Shown here: positions 52,226 to 64,000 of the stretch, piece after piece
Position numbering within the stretch: the stretch's first letter is position 1
Layout of the letters: each line of letters opens with the position of its first letter
Assembly (NCBI GenBank): GCA_000716465.1
Contig: JNWL01000037.1
Location: 1 to 64,000 of the forward strand
Length of the DNA stretch: 64,000 bases
Source of the DNA: Streptomyces bikiniensis
GTDB taxonomy: Bacteria; Actinomycetota; Actinomycetes; Streptomycetales; Streptomycetaceae
Direction: 5' to 3'
The notes under the pieces: generated by a model
Databases searched by the model: none
What the model saw: only the letters and a program-made list of their open reading frames with translations
Told to the model about the DNA's origin: nothing
Program-made: the position numbers and the translations under genes

Positions 52226-53386
52226 ATGAACCGTTTGAGCACGTCATGGGGCGCCTTCGCGCTGACCCGCCACCCCGAGGACCCGCGCGACCCGCTGCGC
52301 GCCTGGGACGCGTCCGACGAGTACCTCCTGGGGCACCTGGCCGACACCGGCACCGACCTCTCCGGCACCGTCGCCGTCCTCGGCGACCGCTGGGGAGCCC
52401 TCGTCACCGCGCTTCAGGCCGCGGGACCCGGCGAACTGGTCCAGATCACCGACTCGTACCTCGGCGGGCGGGCGACCCGGACCAACCTCGCCCGTGCCGG
52501 CGCCGCCCCGGACGCCGTCCGGCTGCTCACCACCCAGGACCCGCCGCCCGAGCGGATCGACGTGCTCCTCGTCCGCGTCCCCAAGAGCCTCGCGCTCCTG
52601 GAGGACCAGCTCCACCGCCTCGCCCCCGCCGTCCACGAGGGCACCGTGATCGTCGGCACCGGCATGGTCAAGGAGATCCACACCTCCACCCTGAAGCTCT
52701 TCGAGCGGATCCTCGGCCCCACCCGCACCTCCCTCGCGGTGAAGAAGGCCCGGCTGATCCACGCCACCCCCGATCCGGCCGCCGTCCCGGGCCCGAACCC
52801 CTGGCCGTACCGGTACGCCCTCCCCGCCGACGCCCCCGCGCCCGGCCTCCCCGGGCGGACCGTCACCAACCACGCCGGCGTCTTCTGCGCCGACCGCCTC
52901 GACATCGGCACCCGCTTCCTCCTCGCGCACCTGCCCCGCGACCTCGGCCGGGCCCGCGTCGCCGACCTCGGCTGCGGCAACGGCGTGGTGGGCCTCGCGG
53001 TCGCCCTCGCCGAACCCGACGCGGAACTGCTCTTCACCGACGAGTCGTACCAGGCCGTCGCCTCGGCCGAGGCGAACTTCCGCGCCCACGCGGGCGAGGG
53101 GCGCGCGGCCGAGTTCCGCGTCGGCGACGGACTCGCGGACCTGGCCCCCGGCTCGCTCGACCTGGTCCTCAACAACCCGCCGTTCCACAGCCACCAGGCC
53201 ACCACCGACCGCACCGCCCGCCGCATGTTCGCCGACGCCCGGCGCGCCCTGCGCCCCGGCGGCGAACTGTGGGTCGTCGGCAACCGGCACCTCGGCCACC
53301 ACATCACCCTCCGCCGTATCTTCGGCAACGGCGAACTGGTCGCGAGCGACCCGAAGTTCGTGATCCTGCGCGCGGTCCGCCGCTAG
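52226..53386 (+). CDS. RlmG/RsmC-like rRNA guanine-N2 methyltransferase
   Basis: 386 residues. It has the two-domain architecture of RlmG/RsmC: a degenerate N-terminal methyltransferase-like domain (about 1-200, AVLGDRWGALVTALQ; VLLVRVPKSLALLEDQL) and an active C-terminal Rossmann domain (about 215-386) with VADLGCGNGVVGLAVALAE as the AdoMet loop and the catalytic NPPFHSHQ motif used for exocyclic amine methylation of guanine. 23S or 16S rRNA is the likely target. The stop codon overlaps a 28-bp dispersed repeat. Confidence 0.92.
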   Translation: MNRLSTSWGAFALTRHPEDPRDPLRAWDASDEYLLGHLADTGTDLSGTVAVLGDRWGALVTALQAAGPGELVQITDSYLGGRATRTNLARAGAAPDAVRLLTTQDPPPERIDVLLVRVPKSLALLEDQLHRLAPAVHEGTVIVGTGMVKEIHTSTLKLFERILGPTRTSLAVKKARLIHATPDPAAVPGPNPWPYRYALPADAPAPGLPGRTVTNHAGVFCADRLDIGTRFLLAHLPRDLGRARVADLGCGNGVVGLAVALAEPDAELLFTDESYQAVASAEANFRAHAGEGRAAEFRVGDGLADLAPGSLDLVLNNPPFHSHQATTDRTARRMFADARRALRPGGELWVVGNRHLGHHITLRRIFGNGELVASDPKFVILRAVRR

Positions 53387-53412
53387 GGCCCGTCCGGCGG
53401 ATCATGGCCGGG
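53385..53412. repeat. 28-bp dispersed repeat, copy 1
   Basis: Matches 57416-57443 at 27 of 28 positions (core GTCCGGCGGATCATGGCC). It overlaps the stop of the RlmG-like gene. I recall similar GTCCGGCGGATC strings at the ends of some Streptomyces insertion sequences, so both copies may be remnants of one. Confidence 0.65.
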
Positions 53413-53630
53413 CAGGCCCCGGCAGGCACGCGGCGGGCGGGCCTGCCCCTGACGCGCGGGTCAGGGTCTGCGGTCCGGCCGACCCGCCCGCCCTCCTCCT
53501 GGAGCACGCCGTGGCCGCCCACCGCGAGATCCGGCTGCGCACCCGCCCCGCCCACGGTTTTCCGACCCCCGCCCACCTCGAACGCGTCACGACCGCCCGC
53601 CGCGCGTCCCCGCCGGGCCCGGCGAAGCGC
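53413..53630. other. intergenic DNA with a possible gene remnant
   Basis: In the plus frame from about 53470 the translation reads like protein (LLLEHAVAAHREIRLRTRPA, then HGFPTPAHLERVTTARRA) but has no convincing start and runs into the M48 gene antisense. It may be the eroded end of a lost gene next to the 28-bp repeat. Nothing else is seen. Confidence 0.35.
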
Positions 53631-54950
53631 TCAGCGCCCCACGAGTTCCCGGGCCGCCCGCTGCCGGGTGTCGGCGAGTTCCGCGTCGATCGCGGCGACC
53701 CTCTCCGCGTCCAGAACGATCAGGGCCCCGCCCGGTGCGCCTGCCGACAGCAGCCGGTGCCGCAGGTGGGTGGGCGGGTGCGTGGAGTCCACCTGGTGCC
53801 CGCGCCGCTCCGCGACCCGGCGCAGCCGCTCGTACTCGCGCTCCGGGACCGACGCGGCATGGGCGGCGATCCGCTCCCACAGCCCCTCGGCGGGGTCCTC
53901 GCGGCGCGCGCCACCGCCGCCGATCCGGGTCCGTGCCGCCACGGCCTCCCGGTGCAGCGCGCCCGTGACGCCGTCGGAGACCAGGATCCTGTCCATCAGC
54001 CCGGCCGCCGCCTCCGTACCCGCCGCGCGGGCGGCGGTGGAGTCCGCGAGGTACTCGGCGCGCTGCGACTCGCGCAGGGTCAGGTGCTCCAGGAGGACGA
54101 GGACGCCGTCGACGAGCCACCGGGGCGGGGCGGTCACCACGTTCACGAAGTGCTCGGCCAGGCTCTCGGCCCGCTGCGGGGCCAGCGTGTAGCGCCAGGT
54201 CTCCAGGGAGCGGAACGCGTTGCCGACCAGGAGGGAGCGGCGGGTGTCCCCGTGCGCGTAGTGCCCGAACTCGTGGCCGAGGAGCGCGATCCGCTCCTGC
54301 GGGGTCAGGACCTCCCAGAGCCCGAGGCCGAGGCGGAGCAGACGGTGCTGCCGGACGCCGTAGGCGGTGACGGAGGCGTTGACCTCGCTGTCGACCACCA
54401 CGGCCCGTACGCCCGTCGTGCCGACGCTCCCCGCGACCTCGTCGAGCAGGGCGAAGAGCCGTGGCGCGTCCGGGCGACGCAGTACGGGCCGGTCTCCCGC
54501 CGCCTTCGCGAGGCTGCCGAACCGGGGCCGGAGCAGTACGGCGAGGGCGATCAGCAGCCCTCCGAGGAAGGGCAGGGCGCCGCTGCCCCAGCGCGCGACC
54601 AGCAGCCAGAGGCCGCCCGCGAGCAGGGCGGCGGTCACGCCGTGGACCGCGACCGCGAGCGCCGCGGCGAGCCCACCGGGCACCCCGCGCCGGGGCCGCC
54701 CCGCCCCCGTACCGGGTGTCGCCCCGGCGGCCGGCGCCGCGAACTCGGCGTGGAGCTGCTCTCCGTACCGCCGGGCCAGACGCCGCCGGATGCGCTCGAC
54801 CCGCCCCGGCGGCTCCTCCTGGTGCCCGGGATCCACGTTCCAGTCGCACGCGGTGCACCACGTGACGTACTGCCCGCCGTCCGGCACGCGCTCCCCGCAG
54901 TCGGGACAGTCCCGCTCCACCGCCCGGGCGGTGTGCGCCGTCTCCGTCAT
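53631..54950 (-). CDS. membrane M48-family metallopeptidase with N-terminal zinc ribbon
   Basis: 439 residues from ATG at 54950. A zinc ribbon opens the protein (Cys15, Cys18, Cys32, Cys35: CPDCGE, CTACDW). Two or three membrane helices at about 93-140 precede the peptidase domain with HEFGH at 226-230 in ALLGHEFGHYAHGD, the zinc site of HtpX/Ste24-like enzymes; the third ligand is probably the Glu in RAEYLADSTAA. Such proteases degrade or process membrane proteins. The zinc ribbon fusion is a Streptomyces-type addition. Between this gene and argG lies a strong terminator (55080-55116). Confidence 0.92.
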   Translation of the reverse strand: MTETAHTARAVERDCPDCGERVPDGGQYVTWCTACDWNVDPGHQEEPPGRVERIRRRLARRYGEQLHAEFAAPAAGATPGTGAGRPRRGVPGGLAAALAVAVHGVTAALLAGGLWLLVARWGSGALPFLGGLLIALAVLLRPRFGSLAKAAGDRPVLRRPDAPRLFALLDEVAGSVGTTGVRAVVVDSEVNASVTAYGVRQHRLLRLGLGLWEVLTPQERIALLGHEFGHYAHGDTRRSLLVGNAFRSLETWRYTLAPQRAESLAEHFVNVVTAPPRWLVDGVLVLLEHLTLRESQRAEYLADSTAARAAGTEAAAGLMDRILVSDGVTGALHREAVAARTRIGGGGARREDPAEGLWERIAAHAASVPEREYERLRRVAERRGHQVDSTHPPTHLRHRLLSAGAPGGALIVLDAERVAAIDAELADTRQRAARELVGR

Positions 54951-55079
54951 TCCGTACCCCCCCGGCGGGCCTTCCGGGGCCCGCCCGTTCCGTCCTCCGC
55001 GCGGACCGTCCCGCACGTGCGGCCCGCCTCCGTCCGGAAACACCCGGAAACGCCGGACGCGACAAGGCCCGGACGCGAA

Positions 55080-55116
55080 AAGGCCGGTCCGGCACCGAGG
55101 GTGCCGGACCGGCCTT
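55080..55116 (-). terminator. terminator downstream of argG
   Basis: AAGGCCGGTCCGGCACC (55080-55096) pairs perfectly with GGTGCCGGACCGGCCTT (55100-55116), 3-nt loop, 78 bp after the argG stop. Confidence 0.92.
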
Positions 55117-55194
55117 CCGTGGCTGACAGGACGCCGATCATACGTACCGCACGAACCGCCGTACGAACAACGGCCGCCGCCCGGCGCCCGCGCG

Positions 55195-56675
<1,481 letters not shown>

Positions 56676-56814
56676 AGAGGGCGTAGGGGAACCCCGTGGA
56701 AAGGACTCGGTGCGCGGAAGGGGCGACCGTATCGACATCGCCGGACCGAAGCTTCTGCGAGAGTACGGACCCGTGACGGAAGAGAAAGAAGAGGGGAAAG
56801 GGAAGGAGCGGAGG

Positions 56815-57327
56815 ATGGGAGAGGCGGAAGCGGGCGCCGTCGACGCGATCCTGCGCGCGGCCGACCGTGCGCCGGCCCCTGCCCACCTGGAGTTCCCGTA
56901 CGGCTTCGACCACCCTCGGGCCCTCGCCCGCGTCCGTGCCCTGGTCGACCGGTTGCAGACAGCCTTCGACTGCCGCTGTCCGGCCGACACCGGCGTCCAG
57001 GACGCGAGCTTCCATGCGACCGTCTGCGTCCCCGCCGAGGCGACCGGGGCGGGGGAGCGGATCGTGGTCCGGCTGAGCAACTTCGGGGATCTCGCCGTCG
57101 CCTCCGCGGATTTCCCCGGCTGCTACGGCGACCTGGACGAGGCTGAGGAGGCTGGGGCTCTGACCTCTGCCGACCGCCGCACGGTGGAGGAGGCGGCGCG
57201 CTCCCTCGGCTACGTACTGATCCCTGAGTCCGCCCTGCGGCGCCCCTACGACGGGGTCACGCGCATGGCGGAGTGGGCCCTCCGTGGTGAAGTCACCTGG
57301 TGGACCAGATTCTTCGACTATCTGTGA
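56815..57327 (+). CDS. hypothetical protein
   Basis: 170 residues from ATG at 56815 (AAGGAG six bases upstream); GTG at 56773 is in frame but would add a lysine/glutamate-rich stretch that contains the ribosome site. It reads as a compact soluble protein: EFPYGFDHPRALARVRALVD, RLQTAFDCRCPADTGVQDAS, ERIVVRLSNFGDLAVASADF, a helical part, and the end WALRGEVTWWTRFFDYL. I recognise no family. The codon use is normal for the window. It and the broken gene after it separate argG from argC. Confidence 0.7.
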   Translation: MGEAEAGAVDAILRAADRAPAPAHLEFPYGFDHPRALARVRALVDRLQTAFDCRCPADTGVQDASFHATVCVPAEATGAGERIVVRLSNFGDLAVASADFPGCYGDLDEAEEAGALTSADRRTVEEAARSLGYVLIPESALRRPYDGVTRMAEWALRGEVTWWTRFFDYL

Positions 57328-57415
57328 TGTGGTGATCCGCGATGCGTACCGCGGTCGTCCCCGCCGGCACGCGCGTGGTGGACCGGGTCGAGCCGGACGA
57401 TCGATGCCGGACACC

Positions 57416-57443
57416 AGGGCCTGTCCGGCGGATCATGGCCGGG
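57416..57443. repeat. 28-bp dispersed repeat, copy 2
   Basis: Second copy of the element at 53385-53412 (one difference). It lies exactly where the 5' end of the following broken gene would be, suggesting it is the scar of the event that truncated it. Confidence 0.65.
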
Positions 57444-59602
<2,159 letters not shown>

Positions 59603-59720
59603 GCGACGCACGCGCAGCCACCGGTCTGCAGACGACGACGAAGCCCACACCCTTGTGCCGCGCGGGCGGAGACGGGGGCACCTCCCAGGCGTCGGCCCTG
59701 GGGGAGAACGGAGAAGCACA
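59603..59720. other. argC-argJ gap with REP-like imperfect palindrome
   Basis: 118 bp, unusually long for this operon. CTCCCAGGC (59682-59690) and GCCCTGGGGGAG (59695-59706) form an imperfect stem of a kind I recall as common in Streptomyces intergenic DNA. An internal ORF of the argJ frame has no homology. The gap may reduce or separate downstream expression. Confidence 0.45.
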
Positions 59721-60779
59721 GTGAGCGTCACCGCAGCGAAGGGATTCACGGCGGCGGGCATCGCCGCCGGGATCAAGCAGAACGGCAACCCGGACCTGGC
59801 CCTCGTGGTCAACACCGGGCCCCGCCGCGCCGCCGCGGGAGTCTTCACCTCCAACCGCGTCAAGGCCGCCCCCGTCGTCTGGTCCCAGCAGGTCCTCGCC
59901 GACGGCGAACTGACCGCCGTCGTCCTCAACTCCGGCGGCGCCAACGCCTGCACCGGTCCCCAGGGCTTCCAGGACACCCACGCCACCGCCGAGAAGGCCG
60001 CCGAAGTCCTGTCCGCACGGGGCGAGGAGGTCGGCGCCGGTGAGGTCGCCGTCGCCTCCACCGGCCTCATCGGCGTCCTGCTGCCCATGGACAAGCTCCT
60101 CCCCGGCGTCGAGAAGGCCGCGGCCGAACTCTCCGAGCACGGCGGCGAGAAGGCCGCCATCGCCATCAAGACCACCGACACCGTCCACAAGACCGCCGTG
60201 GTCACCAGGGACGGCTGGACGGTCGGCGGCATGGCCAAGGGCGCCGGCATGCTCGCCCCCGGCCTCGCCACCATGCTCGTCGTCCTCACCACCGACGCCG
60301 ACGTGGCCGGCGCCTCCGGCCTCACCCCCGCCCAGGACGAGTTCGCCGAGGCCGTACGGGCCGTCTGCGACGACCTCGCCCGCCAGCTCATCGGCGACGC
60401 CGAGGGCGCCAGCAAGGACATCCGCATCGAGGTGGTCAACGCCGCGACCGAGGACGACGCCGTCGAGGTCGGCCGCTCCATCGCCCGCAACAACCTCCTC
60501 AAGTGCGCCATCCACGGCGAGGACCCCAACTGGGGCCGGGTGCTCTCCGCCATCGGCACCACCTCGGCCGCCTTCGAGCCCGACGAGCTCAACGTCGCCA
60601 TCAACGGCGTCTGGGTCTGCCGGAACGGCTCCGTCGGCGAGGACCGCGACCTCGTCGACATGCGCTACCGGGAGGTCACCATCACCGCCGACCTCGCCGC
60701 CGGCACCGAGTCCGCCGTCATCTGGGCCAACGACCTCACCGCGGACTACGTCCACGAGAACAGCGCGTACTCGTCGTGA
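59721..60779 (+). CDS. argJ: bifunctional ornithine acetyltransferase/N-acetylglutamate synthase
   Basis: 352 residues from GTG at 59721 (GGAGAAG upstream). It recycles acetyl from N-acetylornithine to glutamate. The precursor is self-cleaved before a threonine: Thr184 in [11 protein letters not shown], preceded by KGAGML. Other signatures: [25 protein letters not shown], and [18 protein letters not shown]. Slightly shorter than some homologues (about 380) because the N-terminus starts directly at [17 protein letters not shown]. The stop overlaps the argB GTG. Confidence 0.97.
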   Translation: MSVTAAKGFTAAGIAAGIKQNGNPDLALVVNTGPRRAAAGVFTSNRVKAAPVVWSQQVLADGELTAVVLNSGGANACTGPQGFQDTHATAEKAAEVLSARGEEVGAGEVAVASTGLIGVLLPMDKLLPGVEKAAAELSEHGGEKAAIAIKTTDTVHKTAVVTRDGWTVGGMAKGAGMLAPGLATMLVVLTTDADVAGASGLTPAQDEFAEAVRAVCDDLARQLIGDAEGASKDIRIEVVNAATEDDAVEVGRSIARNNLLKCAIHGEDPNWGRVLSAIGTTSAAFEPDELNVAINGVWVCRNGSVGEDRDLVDMRYREVTITADLAAGTESAVIWANDLTADYVHENSAYSS

Positions 60780-61690
60780 CCGGCGCCACGCGGAAGCACA
60801 CCGCGCTCCCCAAGGCCCAGATCCTCATCGAGGCCCTGCCCTGGCTCACCCGCCACCACGGTAAGACCGTCGTCATCAAGTTCGGCGGCAACGCCATGGT
60901 CGACGAGGACCTCAAGGCCGCCTTCGCCCAGGACGTCGTCTTCCTGCGGCACGCCGGCCTCAGGCCGGTCGTGGTGCACGGCGGCGGCCCCCAGATCAAC
61001 GCCGCCCTCGACCGGCACGGCCTGGTCAGCGAGTTCAAGGCCGGCCTCCGGGTCACCACCCCCGAGGCGATGGACGTCGTACGGATGGTGCTCGCCGGCC
61101 AGGTCCAGCGCGAGCTCGTCGGACTGCTCAACCAGCACGGCCCGTTCGCCGTCGGCATGACCGGCGAGGACGCCCGCACCATCACCGCCACCCAGCACCG
61201 GCCGCTCATCGAGGGCGAGCAGGTCGACATCGGCCGGGTCGGCGAGATCACCGCCATCGAGACCGGCGCCATCGAAGCACTCCTGGAGGACGGCCGGATC
61301 CCGGTCGTCTCCTCCATCGCACGCTCCCAGGACGACGGACATGTCTACAACGTCAATGCTGATACGGCGGCTGCGGCACTCGCTGCGGCGCTGGGTGCCG
61401 AGACCCTGATGGTCCTGACCGACGTCGAGGGCCTCTACGAGGACTGGCCGAACAGCGACGAGGTCATCAGCAGGCTCACCGCGAGCCAGCTGGAGAAGCT
61501 GCTGCCCGAGCTCTCCAGCGGCATGGTCCCCAAGATGGAGGGCTGCCTGCACGCCGTACGGAACGGGGTCACCACGGCCCGCGTGATCGACGGCCGCGTC
61601 CAGCACTCGATCCTGCTGGAGATCTTCACCGACGAGGGCATCGGCACGATGGTCGTACCGGACGACCACCACGGACGGGGGAACCGATGA
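60776..61690 (+). CDS. argB: acetylglutamate kinase
   Basis: 304 residues from GTG at 60776, overlapping the argJ stop (GTGA). It phosphorylates N-acetylglutamate, usually the arginine-feedback-inhibited step. Amino acid kinase fold: [29 protein letters not shown] (in part), [18 protein letters not shown] and [17 protein letters not shown]. The N-terminal helix before VVIKFGG (about 1-30), required for arginine-inhibited hexameric forms, is present, so feedback inhibition is likely. The stop overlaps argD (ATGA). Confidence 0.97.
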   Translation: MTGATRKHTALPKAQILIEALPWLTRHHGKTVVIKFGGNAMVDEDLKAAFAQDVVFLRHAGLRPVVVHGGGPQINAALDRHGLVSEFKAGLRVTTPEAMDVVRMVLAGQVQRELVGLLNQHGPFAVGMTGEDARTITATQHRPLIEGEQVDIGRVGEITAIETGAIEALLEDGRIPVVSSIARSQDDGHVYNVNADTAAAALAAALGAETLMVLTDVEGLYEDWPNSDEVISRLTASQLEKLLPELSSGMVPKMEGCLHAVRNGVTTARVIDGRVQHSILLEIFTDEGIGTMVVPDDHHGRGNR

Positions 61691-62907
61691 GCGGCACCGA
61701 CACCAACGACAGCACCGGCAACGCCGAGTTGACCCGCCGGTGGCAGGGCTCGCTCATGAACAACTACGGCACGCCCCGACTGCCCCTCGTCCGCGGCGAG
61801 GGCGCCAAGGTCTGGGACGCCGACGGCAAGGAGTACCTGGACTTCGTCGGCGGCATCGCCGTCAACGCCCTCGGCCACGCCCACCCGGCGGTCGTCGAGG
61901 CCGTCTCCCGGCAGGTCGGCACCCTCGGCCACGTCTCCAACCTCTTCGCCGCCGAACCGCCCGTCGCCCTCGCCGAACGGCTCCTCGGCCTCTTCGGCCG
62001 GCCCGGCAGGGTCTTCTTCTGCAACTCGGGCGCCGAGGCCGTCGAGGGCGCCTTCAAGCTCGGCCGGCTCACCGGCCGCCCCCACATGGTCTCCACCCAC
62101 GGCGGCTTCCACGGGCGGACCATGGGCTCCCTCGCCCTCACCGGCCAGCCCGCCAAGCAGACCCCCTTCCTGCCGCTGCCCGGCGACGTCACCCACGTGC
62201 CGTACGGTGACGCCGAGGCGCTGCGGGCCGCGGTCACCGAGGACACCGCGCTCGTGATCATCGAGCCGATCCAGGGCGAGAACGGCGTGGTCGTCCCGCC
62301 CCCGGGCTACCTCAAGGCGGCCCGGGAGATCACCCGCGCCACCGGCACCCTGCTCGTCCTCGACGAGGTCCAGACCGGCATCGGCCGCTGCGGCCACTGG
62401 TTCGCGGCCCAGGCGGAAGGCGTCGAGGCGGACGTCGTCACCCTCGCCAAGGGCCTCGGCGGCGGCCTCCCGATCGGCGCGACCGTCGCCTTCGGTCCGG
62501 CCGCCGACCTCTTCGGCCCGGGCCACCACGGCACCACCTTCGGCGGCAACCCGGTCGCCTGCGCCGCCGGACTCGCCGTCCTGGACACCCTCGCCGCCGA
62601 CGCGGCCCTCGACCACGTGAAGGCGGTCGGGGAGCGGCTGCGGCAGGGAATCGAGGCCCTGGGCCACCCGCTGGTCTCCCACGTCCGTGGCGCGGGCCTC
62701 CTGCTGGGTATCGTGCTCACGGAGTCCCTCGCGCCCCAGGTGCAGCAGGCGGCTCAGGACGCCGGCCTCCTGGTGAACGCGCCCGCCCCCGATGTCGTAC
62801 GGATCATGCCTTCGCTGCTCCTCACCGACGCCGAGGCGGACGCCTTCGTCCAGGCCCTGCCCGGAGTCCTCGACGTGGTGAACGGGCAAGGACGAAGCGG
62901 AGAATGA
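61687..62907 (+). CDS. argD: acetylornithine aminotransferase
   Basis: 406 residues, ATG in the ATGA overlap with argB. PLP-dependent class III aminotransferase: [20 protein letters not shown], the phosphate site [16 protein letters not shown], the aspartate block [15 protein letters not shown], the PLP lysine in [13 protein letters not shown], and [18 protein letters not shown]. It makes N-acetylornithine from the semialdehyde and glutamate. Full length. argR follows after 7 bp. Confidence 0.97.
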   Translation: MSGTDTNDSTGNAELTRRWQGSLMNNYGTPRLPLVRGEGAKVWDADGKEYLDFVGGIAVNALGHAHPAVVEAVSRQVGTLGHVSNLFAAEPPVALAERLLGLFGRPGRVFFCNSGAEAVEGAFKLGRLTGRPHMVSTHGGFHGRTMGSLALTGQPAKQTPFLPLPGDVTHVPYGDAEALRAAVTEDTALVIIEPIQGENGVVVPPPGYLKAAREITRATGTLLVLDEVQTGIGRCGHWFAAQAEGVEADVVTLAKGLGGGLPIGATVAFGPAADLFGPGHHGTTFGGNPVACAAGLAVLDTLAADAALDHVKAVGERLRQGIEALGHPLVSHVRGAGLLLGIVLTESLAPQVQQAAQDAGLLVNAPAPDVVRIMPSLLLTDAEADAFVQALPGVLDVVNGQGRSGE

Positions 62908-62914
62908 GACGACG

Positions 62915-63445
62915 ATGACCGACGCGCAGGAGAACGAGCACGGAGGGCCGTCCGTTCCGCAGACCCGCACCGCACGCCACCGCAGGATCGTCGACATCCT
63001 CAACCGGCAGCCGGTGCGCTCGCAGAGCCAGCTGGCCAAGCTCCTCGCGGACGACGGGCTGAGCGTCACGCAGGCGACGCTCTCCCGCGACCTCGACGAG
63101 CTGGGCGCGGTGAAGATCCGCAACACCGGCGGCGAGCTGATCTACGCGGTGCCCAGCGAGGGCGGCTTCCGCACCCCGCAGGCCCCGCTCGGCGAGTCCG
63201 CCAAGGAGGAGCGCATGCGGCGCCTCTCCGGCGAGCTGCTGATCTCCGCCGAGGCCTCCGCGAACCTGGTGGTCCTGCGGACCCCGCCGGGCGCCGCCCA
63301 GTTCCTCGCGTCGGCCATCGACCAGGCCGAACTGCACGCGATCCTCGGCACGATCGCGGGCGACGACACCCTCCTGCTGATCAGCCGCGACCCGGTGGGC
63401 GGCCAGGCCCTGGCGGACCACCTCCTGAAGCTGGCCCAGAAGTAG
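62915..63445 (+). CDS. argR: arginine repressor
   Basis: 176 residues. N-terminal winged helix after a 20-residue lead ([39 protein letters not shown]), then the C-terminal hexamerisation and arginine-binding domain with [20 protein letters not shown] and [13 protein letters not shown] (the aspartates bind arginine). It represses arg promoters through ARG boxes, here those upstream of argC and probably argG, closing a feedback loop as the last gene of its own operon. Followed by the hairpin at 63462-63489. Confidence 0.97.
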   Translation: MTDAQENEHGGPSVPQTRTARHRRIVDILNRQPVRSQSQLAKLLADDGLSVTQATLSRDLDELGAVKIRNTGGELIYAVPSEGGFRTPQAPLGESAKEERMRRLSGELLISAEASANLVVLRTPPGAAQFLASAIDQAELHAILGTIAGDDTLLLISRDPVGGQALADHLLKLAQK

Positions 63446-63461
63446 GCCCGCCCGCGGTGCG

Positions 63462-63489
63462 GACCCGTACGGCCCGTCCCGTACGGGTC
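63462..63489 (+). terminator. terminator of argCJBDR
   Basis: GACCCGTACGG (63462-63472) pairs perfectly with CCGTACGGGTC (63479-63489), 6-nt loop; it just touches the stop of the convergent gene. Confidence 0.8.
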
Positions 63490-64000
63490 ACCCGCCCGCG
63501 GGCAGCGGCGGCAGGGGCAGCGGCAGCGCGGGCAGCCCGTCCAGGCTGCTCGCGATGTGCTCCTTGCCCTCGCAGTACGCGTTGAACTCCTCGTCCGTCT
63601 TCCGGTTGAAGTACTCGGCGTGCAGCGTCCGTTCCTCCCGGTACTCCATCAGCGGGACGGCGAACCCGCACGAGTCGCTGATCCGGTGCGCCCGCACCAG
63701 GACGATCGCCCGCGCACTGCCCTGCCCCTCCACGGCCTCGGCCGGGAACCGCCCGAACAGCTCGCTCCAGCGCGGGTCGTCGCGGAGCACCGCCTCCCCG
63801 GTCCCGTGCACCCGGACCACCGTCGGCGGCCCCGAGAACGCGGTCCACATCAGGGTGATCCGCCCGTTGCCCGGCTCCCGCAGGTGCGCGAGCGTCTCGG
63901 CGCTGCTGCCGCCGAAGTCCACGTAGGCGAGGGTCAGTTCGTCGAGCACCACGAGGGTGCCGTACCGGCCCTTGGGGGAGAGGTTGACGTGGCCGTCGCC
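63488..64000 (-). CDS. pyridoxamine 5'-phosphate oxidase family protein, 5' end outside window
   Basis: At least 170 residues; the frame is open to the right edge and the true start lies beyond it. The visible part begins GDGHVNLSPKGRYGTLVVLD, then ELTLAYVDFGGSSAETLAHL and NGRITLMWTAF, with RVHGTGEAVLRDDPRW, the split-barrel flavin-binding pattern of PNPOx-like proteins. The helical C-terminus ends in a Pro/Leu-rich tail. Many relatives bind FMN, F420 or haem; no specific reaction can be given. Convergent with argR, sharing its terminator. Confidence 0.88.
   Translation of the reverse strand, partial: GDGHVNLSPKGRYGTLVVLDELTLAYVDFGGSSAETLAHLREPGNGRITLMWTAFSGPPTVVRVHGTGEAVLRDDPRWSELFGRFPAEAVEGQGSARAIVLVRAHRISDSCGFAVPLMEYREERTLHAEYFNRKTDEEFNAYCEGKEHIASSLDGLPALPLPLPPLPAGG

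Overview
The window is very G+C-rich. Third codon positions are almost always G or C, GTG starts are common, and many long antisense shadow frames stay open. Gene content and order fit a Streptomyces chromosome core region: infC-rpmI-rplT, then a 23S rRNA methyltransferase, an orphan histidine kinase, pheS-pheT, an NsdA-like TPR regulator, and argC-argJ-argB-argD-argR. From memory this order matches the part of the S. coelicolor chromosome that carries glnA4, infC, pheST and argCJBDR. I saw no CRISPR array, tRNA, rRNA, prophage or intact insertion sequence.

Layout. 1-13 kb: a partial membrane protein with a divergent MerR regulator; an iron-regulated siderophore-interacting protein; a 5'-3' exonuclease; a glycine betaine ABC transporter (ATPase plus fused permease/binding protein) followed by an XRE-cupin regulator; a BtuF-like protein; a TDT transporter with a divergent LysR regulator; an amidohydrolase. 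13-22 kb: a TetR regulator with an NCS1 permease, then a complete-looking gamma-glutamyl pathway for ethanolamine (or a similar amine): hydrolase, permease and FCD-type GntR regulator on the minus strand; glnA4, aldehyde dehydrogenase and SDR on the plus strand. 22-28 kb: a secreted HAD phosphatase, a PLP-dependent deaminase/aldolase, a proline-rich membrane protein translationally coupled to a mycosin protease, and SseB. 28-37 kb: translation genes with a structured infC leader, a sensor kinase, pheST. 37-46 kb: a secreted YD-repeat/phospholipase A2 protein divergent from a lipoprotein across a 32-bp perfect palindrome, a secreted subtilase, a PP2C phosphatase, an NsdA-like regulator, a NUDIX hydrolase. 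46-55 kb: 3-hydroxyacyl-CoA dehydrogenase, a Tat-exported glycosidase-like protein, a divergent EamA/MocR pair, GNAT, a degenerate histidine phosphatase, an RlmG-like methyltransferase, an M48 peptidase. 55-64 kb: arginine biosynthesis, with argG divergent from argCJBDR and separated from it by a small gene and a broken gene.

How the genes work together. The ethanolamine cluster can be read as import, gamma-glutamylation by GlnA4, two oxidations (SDR, then aldehyde dehydrogenase) and hydrolysis, with the regulator acting on both arms: similar operator candidates lie upstream of glnA4 and of the permease. The arginine genes share a promoter design (TTGCAT, 17-bp spacer, -10) overlapped by ARG-box-like sequence, and encode their own repressor, ArgR. 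The infC leader contains an intrinsic-terminator look-alike, suggesting attenuation, and infC seems to start at ATC.

The window is also rich in short tandem duplications at gene ends and starts (periods 8, 15, 17, 32 and 68 bp), several of which include the stop codon or the ribosome-binding site of the adjacent gene. It also has several apparently leaderless promoters.
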